From Thermotogaceae bacterium (GTDB lineage Bacteria; Thermotogota; Thermotogae; Thermotogales; Thermotogaceae), in assembly GCA_027038385.1 (NCBI GenBank), contig JALVXE010000055.1, forward strand, positions 4,669-10,357: a stretch of DNA of 5,689 nt, given 5' to 3'. Both the position numbers and the translations under genes were made by a program. How positions within the stretch are numbered: position 1 is the first letter of the stretch; each line of letters begins with the position of its first letter. This document shows, in pieces, positions 1-5,297 of the stretch. Under the pieces are notes generated by a model. The model did no database searches and was not told the origin of the DNA. It was given only the letters and a program-made list of their open reading frames with translations.

Positions 1-292
1 TGTCGTCGAAGCGACGAATGGTGAGGAAGCTCTGCAGAAATTGAGCGAAGGTGTGAAGCCAAACCTCATGCTTTTAGACATAATGATGCCGAAGATGGAT
101 GGATTCACGGTTCTGAAGAATCTCAAGGAAAACGACGAGTGGAAAGACATTCCCGTGATAGTTCTCACCGCAAAGGGTGGTGAAGAGGATGAGCAAACGG
201 CGATGTCCCTCGGTGCTACGATGGTCATGACCAAGCCATTCAGTCCTGTTCAGCTCATTCAAGAAGTCAAGAAGGTGATAGGAGATGCCTGA
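1..292 (+). CDS. Response-regulator receiver (CheY-like) domain protein, 5'-truncated by window edge
   Basis: The reading frame is open from base 2 to the TGA at 290-292, giving about 96 residues, so only the first beta-strand and the acidic pocket of a roughly 120-residue receiver domain are missing. It begins VVEATNGEEAL, the usual strand 2/helix 2 region. The phospho-acceptor Asp lies in LLDIMMPKMDG (codon 77-79), the switch Thr in VLTAKGG (167-169) and the conserved Lys in TKPF (233-235). Nothing follows the receiver fold, so this is either a stand-alone receiver or the C-terminal receiver of a longer protein. The position three residues before the Lys, usually Tyr or Phe (CheY Tyr106), is Val here, in GATMVMTKPF. 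The gene overlaps the downstream PP2C phosphatase by 8 bp, which suggests translational coupling and a functional pair: a sensor kinase elsewhere would phosphorylate it and it would act on the phosphatase. That role is inferred. Confidence 0.93.
   Translation, partial: VVEATNGEEALQKLSEGVKPNLMLLDIMMPKMDGFTVLKNLKENDEWKDIPVIVLTAKGGEEDEQTAMSLGATMVMTKPFSPVQLIQEVKKVIGDA
271..279 (+). promoter_or_regulatory. Shine-Dalgarno for the PP2C phosphatase gene
   Basis: GAAGGTGAT closely matches the anti-SD complement AGGAGGTGAT and ends 5 nt before the ATG at 285. It lies inside the end of the receiver gene and supports the overlapping start. Confidence 0.75.
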
Positions 293-1661
293 GGAGCTCA
301 GAAAGCTCCTTGAACGGGTGTGCTCGATAGCTGGAAGAGATCTCAAGGACGTGAGCGACAGTGAGCTTATGGATAAAATGGAGGAGTGCCTTCGTATCAT
401 AGAGAAGGAGATAAAAGAATACTCTGAGCAACTCGAGGAATATTCTATGATGATGGAAGCACATCTCGAGGAGCTTACGAGAACCTATGAAGAATTGGCC
501 ACGCTCTTTGAGGTTAACAAAATACTCGGGGAATTCGAATTCCCGTACAAAACTCTGGACAGGGTGAAGCAGATACTGGGTGTCTTGAGAAACGCCATAC
601 CTTTTAAAGGAGTCGTCGTCAAGTTGAACACGCCCGATGAGAAAATAGATTACATGGACGGCGATACCGAAGTTTTAAAATCCGTTGTCGAAAAGCTCGA
701 TTCTAAGGGAGAGATAGATTCGGTAATACTGGTTGATTCCCTCAAGGAAAGCGAATTTGGAAAGATGAATCTTCTAGTGGTTCCGGTCAAGAGCCCGAGT
801 TCTTACTGGGGTTACATAGCACTCGTTGAAAAATCGGAAGGGATATTCACAGCGGCGGATAGAAAGATGATCGAGTCCGTGTCCCAGCAGATAGCTTCTG
901 CGCTTGAGAGAGTCGCGTTCATGAAGGATGAGATCGAGCGACAGAGGATGAAAGAGCAACTCGAGATAGCGAAGAACATACAGATGGGACTCTTTCCAAA
1001 GAAGCTTCCAAGAACTGAAAGGATAGTTGTTTCAGCCTCGAGTGTTCCAGCGATTCACGTTGGAGGGGATTACTACGATTCATTCCCGTACGCAGGTGGA
1101 ATACTCGCGATAGTCGCCGACGTTTCTGGTAAAGGTGTTCCAGCAGCTCTTCTCATGAGCTCTGCTAGGTCCGCGTTGAGATCTATGAGCAAGACGATAA
1201 AAGATCTGAGAAGGCTGATATACGAGCTCAACAACATGTTGTGTGAAGATCTATCTGAGGATAGGTTTATAACCATGGTAGCGATGCTCATAGACGACAC
1301 GGGAAAGCTCACACTGGTGAACGCTGGCCATGATCCCGTTTACATAGTCAAAGATGGGGAGATATCTAGTGTCGAGGCGGATGGGGTACCTCTGGGAATA
1401 CTACCGGATTTCGACTACGAGGATAAAGTCGTTGACGTACCTGTGGGATCCTTCGTCGTGGCTTATACCGATGGGGTTCCAGAGGCCAGGAATACCGAGG
1501 AAGAAGAGTTCGGCTTTGAAAGGTTAGAAGAAGTCCTGAGAAATTTGGATACTGACGACGCCGAGAAAGCGATGCTTAAGATAAAGGAAGCGGTCTTCGA
1601 ATTTTCAAGAGGTGCTCCTCAGCATGATGACACGACCATAATGGTCATAAGGTATTCATAG
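285..1661 (+). CDS. PP2C-family SpoIIE-type Ser/Thr phosphatase with N-terminal coiled coil and GAF-like domain
   Basis: A 458-residue soluble protein with no membrane segment. Residues about 20-75 are a charged helical/coiled-coil region, about 75-210 look like a degenerate GAF domain ending in the typical FTAADRKMIESVSQQIASAL helix, about 210-235 are a linker helix (EQLEIAKNIQMGLFPKKLP), and 240-458 are the SpoIIE/RsbU phosphatase domain. The metal-binding motifs look intact: GGDYYD (D262), ADVSGKGVPAALLMS (D279), NAGH (346-349), YTDGVPEA (D396) and QHDDTT (D448/D449), so it should be an active Mn/Mg-dependent phosphatase. Proteins of this class usually dephosphorylate an STAS-domain anti-sigma-factor antagonist in partner switching; no STAS or anti-sigma gene is in this window. 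Many relatives carry a receiver fused at the N-terminus, whereas here the receiver is a separate gene just upstream. The GAF-like assignment is the weakest part; the phosphatase call is firm. Confidence 0.95.
   Translation: MPEELRKLLERVCSIAGRDLKDVSDSELMDKMEECLRIIEKEIKEYSEQLEEYSMMMEAHLEELTRTYEELATLFEVNKILGEFEFPYKTLDRVKQILGVLRNAIPFKGVVVKLNTPDEKIDYMDGDTEVLKSVVEKLDSKGEIDSVILVDSLKESEFGKMNLLVVPVKSPSSYWGYIALVEKSEGIFTAADRKMIESVSQQIASALERVAFMKDEIERQRMKEQLEIAKNIQMGLFPKKLPRTERIVVSASSVPAIHVGGDYYDSFPYAGGILAIVADVSGKGVPAALLMSSARSALRSMSKTIKDLRRLIYELNNMLCEDLSEDRFITMVAMLIDDTGKLTLVNAGHDPVYIVKDGEISSVEADGVPLGILPDFDYEDKVVDVPVGSFVVAYTDGVPEARNTEEEEFGFERLEEVLRNLDTDDAEKAMLKIKEAVFEFSRGAPQHDDTTIMVIRYS
529..544. repeat. 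16-bp perfect palindrome inside the phosphatase gene
   Basis: GGGAATTCGAATTCCC is its own reverse complement, with no loop. It encodes GEFEFP (residues 82-87) at the junction between the coiled coil and the GAF-like domain. Flanking bases 528 and 545 break the symmetry. It may be simple coincidence of codon choice. Confidence 0.5.
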
Positions 1662-1668
1662 GAGGTGG
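1660..1668 (+). promoter_or_regulatory. Strong Shine-Dalgarno that fixes the yebC start; overlaps the phosphatase stop codon
   Basis: AGGAGGTGG ends 5 nt before GTG 1674. Its first two bases belong to the TAG stop (1659-1661) of the phosphatase gene. An upstream in-frame GTG at 1665 lies inside this site and cannot be the start. Confidence 0.85.
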
Positions 1669-1673
1669 AAAGT

Positions 1674-2432
1674 GTGTCTGGTCACAACAAGTGGGCGAAT
1701 ATAAAGCACAGAAAGATGGCCCAGGATGCGAAGAGATCCAAGATCTTCACCAAGATCATAAGGGAGCTCATAGTAGCTGCTCGTGAAGGAGGAGGAGATC
1801 CCGATAAGAACCCTCGCCTGAGGGCGGCTATCGAAAGGGCAAAAGCAGCTAACATGCCCAAAGAAAACATAGAGAGGGCTATAAAGAAGGGAACCGGGGA
1901 ACTCGAGGGTGAGCAGTACTACGAGGTTGCCTACGAAGCCTATGCTCCAGGAGGAGTGGCACTCTTGATAAAAGCAGTCACCGATAACAAGAACAGGACC
2001 GCCCAGGAAGTTAGACATGCGCTGTCAAGGTACGGTGGATCGATGGCTGAGAGTGGTGCGGTCAGCTGGATATTTGAGAGGAAAGGCGTGATAAACATAC
2101 CGAGGGACAGAGTTGCGGATATCGAAGAACTCGCGATGCTGGCGATCGACGCCGGAGCGGAGGATATAAAAGACGACGAAGACCCGATAGAGATCATCAC
2201 AGCTCCGGAAAACCTTTCCGATGTCAAAGCCGCTTTCGAGGGAGCTGGTTACGAGGTTGAAGCTAGCATCAGCTATATACCGAAGAACACCGTCAAGGTT
2301 ACGGGAGCGGATGCTGAAAAGCTCCTAAAACTTCTGAACGTTCTTGAGGATCTCGACGACGTTCAGGAGGTCATAAGCAACTTCGAGATGGACGATGCTG
2401 AAATGGAGAAGATAATCGCGGCGATGGGATGA
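1674..2432 (+). CDS. yebC: YebC/PmpR/TACO1-family protein
   Basis: 252 residues, the normal family length (about 240-250). The start is GTG 1674, which gives the family's standard N-terminus MSGHNKWANIKHRK behind a strong SD; the longer frame from 1665 would begin inside the SD. Conserved blocks are QDAKRSKIFTKIIREL (residues 17-32), GGGDPDKNPRLRAAIERAK (39-57), NMPKENIERAIKKGTGE (60-76), YAPGGVALLIKAVTDNKNRT (90-109) and GGSMAESGAVSWIF (121-134), followed by an acidic C-terminal domain. The family was long annotated as transcriptional regulators (PmpR), but mitochondrial TACO1 and recent bacterial work link YebC proteins to translation, especially of proline-rich stretches; which role applies here cannot be read from sequence. 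It is often next to ruvC, but not here. It overlaps the next gene by 4 bp (ATGA). Confidence 0.97.
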   Translation: MSGHNKWANIKHRKMAQDAKRSKIFTKIIRELIVAAREGGGDPDKNPRLRAAIERAKAANMPKENIERAIKKGTGELEGEQYYEVAYEAYAPGGVALLIKAVTDNKNRTAQEVRHALSRYGGSMAESGAVSWIFERKGVINIPRDRVADIEELAMLAIDAGAEDIKDDEDPIEIITAPENLSDVKAAFEGAGYEVEASISYIPKNTVKVTGADAEKLLKLLNVLEDLDDVQEVISNFEMDDAEMEKIIAAMG

Positions 2433-3154
2433 GGATAGCATTCCTAATTCTCATCCCAGCGTTGGCCTTCCCTGAGCTTCTGATCATCAGCGGATCGAGC
2501 TTGGGGGAAGGTCCATTTTTATCACTCCTAACAGTTTTCGAAACTGATTATCCCAACCTCAAATCCTTGGCGAATTTCGAATTGGATATATCAGTTGTTG
2601 GCGGGAATCTGTTCTTCAAAACGGGAGATGTTTCTGATACTATAAAGGCTTTTCAGATAGATGTTGGTACTGTTCAACTTTCTTACGGATATTTGAGGCC
2701 ATCTTTCAGTGTTCCAGACGCTTTATCAAGGGAAGAGTGGCTTTTGAGGGTTGGCAGGTCCTATGTGGTCTTTTCAAACAAGCCAAAGATTTGGGTGAAT
2801 CTTTCTCCTTTTTATGTGGAAGCTGGAGAGTACAGCAGGGCGATAGGTTTCATACCGAGGTTGAACAACGTCGGAGCGGGCTTTCTTCTAGAAGACGATC
2901 GAAAGTTTTTGACTCTCTATTTGAACGGCTTATTCATCAAGGTGTCAAAAAAGGTGGTGGATTTCTCTTTTTACAAACCGAATATTGTTGTATCATTTGC
3001 AGATGGAAAGACATCGATATTTCTTTGGAATGAAAACGGATATGTTCAGATAGACGGATACGGAACGAAATTCCTGGAAAGGGTGGGATACATATATGCC
3101 TTTGGGAAGCTTTCAAAGCGGGAGAAGAAATTTGGGATCGGCTTTCGGTTCTGA
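2429..3154 (+). CDS. Unrecognised exported protein, predicted small outer-membrane beta-barrel
   Basis: I do not recognise a named family. The 241-residue product starts with Arg and a hydrophobic run (MRIAFLILIPALAF) that looks like a short signal peptide, with possible cleavage after ALA at residue 13; there is no lipobox Cys. The remainder is rich in Phe, Tyr, Gly and Val in alternating hydrophobic/polar segments with short polar turns (VQLSYGYLRP, IWVNLSPFYVEAG, FLTLYLNGLFIKVSK, DFSFYKPNIVVSF, TSIFLWNENGYVQIDG, GYIYAFGKLS), as in beta-barrels. The last eight residues, KFGIGFRF, match the polar-x-Gly-x-x-hydrophobic-x-hydrophobic beta-signal recognised by the BAM/SAM machinery and end in Phe. 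I infer an outer-membrane (toga) barrel of perhaps 8-12 strands, function unknown. The start is ATG 2429, overlapping the yebC stop as ATGA with no good SD, so translation probably depends on coupling. The region is visibly AT-richer than its neighbours (bases 2941-3000 are 21/60 G+C, against 38/60 at 2101-2160 in yebC), suggesting relaxed or fast evolution. Confidence 0.8.
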   Translation: MRIAFLILIPALAFPELLIISGSSLGEGPFLSLLTVFETDYPNLKSLANFELDISVVGGNLFFKTGDVSDTIKAFQIDVGTVQLSYGYLRPSFSVPDALSREEWLLRVGRSYVVFSNKPKIWVNLSPFYVEAGEYSRAIGFIPRLNNVGAGFLLEDDRKFLTLYLNGLFIKVSKKVVDFSFYKPNIVVSFADGKTSIFLWNENGYVQIDGYGTKFLERVGYIYAFGKLSKREKKFGIGFRF

Positions 3155-3953
3155 AGGTGTGTGGAAGGAACTTCCATTTGAAGATTTTCAGTGGTTTTTG
3201 CAGGAGGTTAAGAAGAGGTTCAACCTCGACTTAACGGGTTATAAACCTCAAAGGGTGAAGAGAAGGATAGAGATCCTCATAAGAAAGTGGGGAAAGAGAT
3301 CTTACAGAGAGTATTTAGATCTCATAATCAGAGATGAGAAAGCTCAGAAGGAATTCCTTGACAGGCTTACCATAAATGTCACGGAGTTCTTCAGGAATCC
3401 GGAAAAGTGGTGGGAGCTCCGTGATAAGTACCTTCCGGTTCTTTTGAAGGAGAGCGGAACGAGGTTTAAGGCCTGGAGTGCTGGATGTTCGAGTGGAGAA
3501 GAGCCCTACTCGATAGCGATTCTTCTGGAGGAGCTCAGGGCACCGTCCACAGCGAAAGTCCAAGCGACCGACATAGATATAAACATCCTTGCCAGAGCAA
3601 GGAAAGGTGAGTACGATGAGAAGTCAATCGTTAACGTTCCAAAGAACTACTTGCAGAAGTACTTCGACTACAGGAACGGCCTTTATTACGTCAAGCCGAA
3701 TGTGAAAACGAGGGTGAACTTCAAGAGGCACAACCTCCTGCAGGATCCGTTCGACAAGGGATTTGACCTCATACTATGCAGGAACGTTGTCATATACTTC
3801 GAGATGAAGACCAAAGAAGAACTCTACAAGAGGTTTGCGGAATCTTTAAGACCCGGTGGAATGATCTTCGTTGGATCGACAGAAAGGATATTCAACTACA
3901 GACAGATAGGATTGGAAGTGGTCTCCCCCTTCTTCTACAGGAAGGTGAAGTGA
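3132..3953 (+). CDS. cheR: Chemotaxis protein methyltransferase CheR
   Basis: SAM-dependent glutamate O-methyltransferase of chemoreceptors (MCPs), opposing CheB in adaptation. From the chosen start it is 273 residues. It has an N-terminal helical CheR_N domain (FEDFQWFLQEV to about residue 80), the NVTEFFR block (82-88), SAM motif AWSAGCSSGEEPYS (114-127), ATDID (145-149), LCRNVVIYF (215-223) and LRPGGMIFVGSTE (239-251). All expected motifs are intact. The loop of the beta-subdomain (YFDYRNGLYYV) is shorter than in E. coli/Salmonella CheR, as in enzymes that do not tether to a receptor pentapeptide. The start is uncertain. TTG 3132 has GGGAG 7 nt upstream and overlaps the previous gene by 23 bp. 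GTG 3159 avoids overlap but has no SD at a proper distance. ATG 3096 would overlap by 59 bp, with a weaker SD-like GGGTG at 3081-3085. The coding frame itself is certain. The gene abuts lspA. Confidence 0.95.
   Translation: MGSAFGSEGVWKELPFEDFQWFLQEVKKRFNLDLTGYKPQRVKRRIEILIRKWGKRSYREYLDLIIRDEKAQKEFLDRLTINVTEFFRNPEKWWELRDKYLPVLLKESGTRFKAWSAGCSSGEEPYSIAILLEELRAPSTAKVQATDIDINILARARKGEYDEKSIVNVPKNYLQKYFDYRNGLYYVKPNVKTRVNFKRHNLLQDPFDKGFDLILCRNVVIYFEMKTKEELYKRFAESLRPGGMIFVGSTERIFNYRQIGLEVVSPFFYRKVK
3940..3948 (+). promoter_or_regulatory. Shine-Dalgarno for lspA
   Basis: GGAAGGTGA ends 5 nt before TTG 3954. It sits within the last codons of cheR, whose TGA (3951-3953) directly precedes the lspA TTG. 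It supports a TTG start and a short LspA N-terminus. Confidence 0.75.
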
Positions 3954-4553
3954 TTGGTACTCGCCTTAGTCCTCGTCCTCCTTCTGGATCAGATAACGAA
4001 AATGCTCGTATTGGAGGCGAGGATCTTCAGGGTGACTGTCGTTCCCGGTTTTCTGTGGCTAGAAAGGGCCACAAATACTGGAATAGCCTTTGGCATGTTC
4101 TCAACCCACACAGATCAGATAACTGTGATATCGATAGCCGTCGTTATATTCCTGGCGGTTTACTACACCAAGTTCACCCGTGTCCAACAGGTCTTCATCG
4201 GGATGATAATTGGAGGAGCCCTTGGCAACATAGTCGACAGGATAAGGTTTGGCAAAGTGGTGGATTTCATAAGGATGAGGTACTACCCGGCGATATTCAA
4301 CGTTGCGGACTCTTTCATAGTTATAGGTGGAATCCTTCTTGCTCTCACGTACCTTTGGGGTGATAAGTTTGATTCTGAAAGTGACGAAAAGGGAAGAGGG
4401 ATGGAGATTAGACAGATTTCTTCAAGAGAAGCTTCCGAGTTGGATATCACGTTCTATGATCCAGAGAGCTATAAAGGATGGGAAGGTGCTTGTGGATGGA
4501 TCGATCAAAAAACCAAGCTACAAGGTAAAGAGCGAGGAAACAGTGGAAGTTGA
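3954..4553 (+). CDS. lspA: Lipoprotein signal peptidase II (prolipoprotein signal peptidase), with doubtful long C-terminal tail
   Basis: Inner-membrane aspartyl protease that removes signal peptides from diacylglyceryl-modified prolipoproteins. Four membrane helices are visible: residues about 2-20 (ending in the DQITK motif), 57-72, 79-92 and 117-134. Family motifs are ATNTGIAFGMF (39-49), GGALGNIVDR (87-96), VVDF with catalytic D104, and FNVADS with catalytic D119. The start is TTG 3954, immediately after the cheR stop and behind a strong SD. The family core ends at about residue 135 (LTYLW), giving a compact enzyme, but the frame stays open to TGA 4551-4553, making 199 residues. The final 61 codons lie wholly inside rluD in another frame and show no recognisable family sequence. 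A tandem TGATAA at 4361-4366 sits one frame away, right after GGGG, so the tail may reflect a one-base indel or simple loss of the stop. Enzyme identity is secure; the 3' end is not. Confidence 0.93.
   Translation: MVLALVLVLLLDQITKMLVLEARIFRVTVVPGFLWLERATNTGIAFGMFSTHTDQITVISIAVVIFLAVYYTKFTRVQQVFIGMIIGGALGNIVDRIRFGKVVDFIRMRYYPAIFNVADSFIVIGGILLALTYLWGDKFDSESDEKGRGMEIRQISSREASELDITFYDPESYKGWEGACGWIDQKTKLQGKERGNSGS
4357..4364 (+). promoter_or_regulatory. Shine-Dalgarno that fixes the rluD start
   Basis: GGGGTGAT ends 4 nt before TTG 4369, the same geometry as the other genes here. It excludes upstream in-frame GTG 4327 and GTG 4360 (the latter lies within the site) as likely starts. Confidence 0.75.
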
Positions 4554-5292
4554 AACACCAAAAAAGCCAACAGAGGTTGAGATACTTCCTGAGGATATTC
4601 CCGTGGTGATAATCTATCAAGACAAAGACATAGCGGTGGTGAACAAACCACCTGGAATGATGGCCCATCCGGTGCCATCTAAAACATCGGGAACTTTGGT
4701 CAACGCTCTTTTGAATGCCCTTGAAGATATACAAGGTGTTGGTGGAAAGCTCAGACCTGGGATAGTCCACAGGCTCGACAAAGACACTTCCGGTGTCATG
4801 GTAGTTGCGAAGAACGATCTGGCCCATCAAAAACTCTCGGAGCAGTTCAGAGATAGAAAGACGAAAAAAGTCTACATTGCGATAGCTAGAGGAAGAATAG
4901 AAGAAAGTGAATTCGATGTTGACGCTCCGATAGGAAGACATCCTGTTTTAAGGGTAAAGATGATCGTCAGGATGGATGGCAGACAGTCCTTCACGCATTT
5001 TAAAGTCTTGAGAAGGTTTGGCAAAGCTGCAACTCTCGTTCTCGCGTTTCCAAAGAGTGGAAGAACGCATCAGATAAGAGTCCATTTGAAACACACAGGA
5101 CATCCGATAATCGGGGATGATCTTTATGGAAAGGCGGGGCTTGACAGAGTTTACGGGGCGGAGAGGCAGATGCTCCACGCTTTGAAATTAGGCTTTTACC
5201 ATCCGAGGACGGAAGAGTGGATGGAATTCACCGCTCCGATACCGGAGGATTTCAAGAAAGTTTTGGTGAACTTGTACAATCTCTCTAGGTGA
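4369..5292 (+). CDS. rluD: RluA/RluD-family 23S rRNA pseudouridine synthase
   Basis: From TTG 4369 the product is 307 residues (MILKVTKREEGWRLDRFL...), normal for the family. The N-terminal S4 RNA-binding domain covers residues about 12-60 (RLDRFLQEKLPSWISRSMIQ, then GKVLVDG), followed by the catalytic domain. That contains VVNKPPGMMAHP (90-101), the catalytic motif HRLDKDTSG (134-142) with catalytic Asp D137, GRTHQIRVH (231-239) and the GDDLYG block (249-254). E. coli RluD makes pseudouridines 1911, 1915 and 1917 in helix 69 of 23S rRNA; that exact target is inferred here from the S4-containing RluD-like architecture, and RluC-type specificity is not excluded. lspA directly followed by an rluD-type gene is a common arrangement in bacteria. 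The gene begins inside the lspA frame as written, and its TGA stop is embedded in the SD of the next gene. Confidence 0.95.
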   Translation: MILKVTKREEGWRLDRFLQEKLPSWISRSMIQRAIKDGKVLVDGSIKKPSYKVKSEETVEVETPKKPTEVEILPEDIPVVIIYQDKDIAVVNKPPGMMAHPVPSKTSGTLVNALLNALEDIQGVGGKLRPGIVHRLDKDTSGVMVVAKNDLAHQKLSEQFRDRKTKKVYIAIARGRIEESEFDVDAPIGRHPVLRVKMIVRMDGRQSFTHFKVLRRFGKAATLVLAFPKSGRTHQIRVHLKHTGHPIIGDDLYGKAGLDRVYGAERQMLHALKLGFYHPRTEEWMEFTAPIPEDFKKVLVNLYNLSR

Positions 5293-5293
5293 T
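5287..5293 (+). promoter_or_regulatory. Shine-Dalgarno for the sugar kinase gene, containing the rluD stop codon
   Basis: AGGTGAT spans the rluD TGA (5290-5292) and ends 4 nt before GTG 5298. It overlaps the ATG at 5292, arguing that GTG 5298 rather than that ATG is the main start. Confidence 0.65.
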
Positions 5294-5297
5294 GAAT

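Noticed and set aside
74..464. Minus-strand open frames opposite the receiver/phosphatase junction
   Set aside because: Compositionally they are mirror images of the acidic coiled-coil coding region, with no family motifs; both + strand genes here are clear.
2947..2953. Slippery heptamer A AAA AAG in register in the barrel gene, with the -1 frame open to 3033, suggesting programmed frameshifting
   Set aside because: No downstream stem-loop or pseudoknot and no upstream SD-like stimulator is evident, the shifted product would lose the C-terminal beta-signal, and the open -1 frame shows no recognisable protein. A second in-register copy at 4560-4566 in rluD would simply truncate that enzyme, so Lys-Lys codons explain both.
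3776..4363. 195-codon open frame overlapping cheR and lspA
   Set aside because: It is a different-frame shadow of two well-supported genes; the translation is Arg/Ser/Trp-rich with no domain pattern and it spans the gene junction.
4371..4400. Possible lspA terminator or intergenic promoter near the lspA/rluD junction
   Set aside because: There is no GC stem followed by a T-run and no -35/-10 pair; the purine-rich stretch is the start of rluD.
4447..4941. 164-codon open frame on the minus strand opposite rluD
   Set aside because: Antisense shadow of a conserved enzyme, with a low-complexity Ser/His/Phe-rich translation and no plausible SD-supported start.
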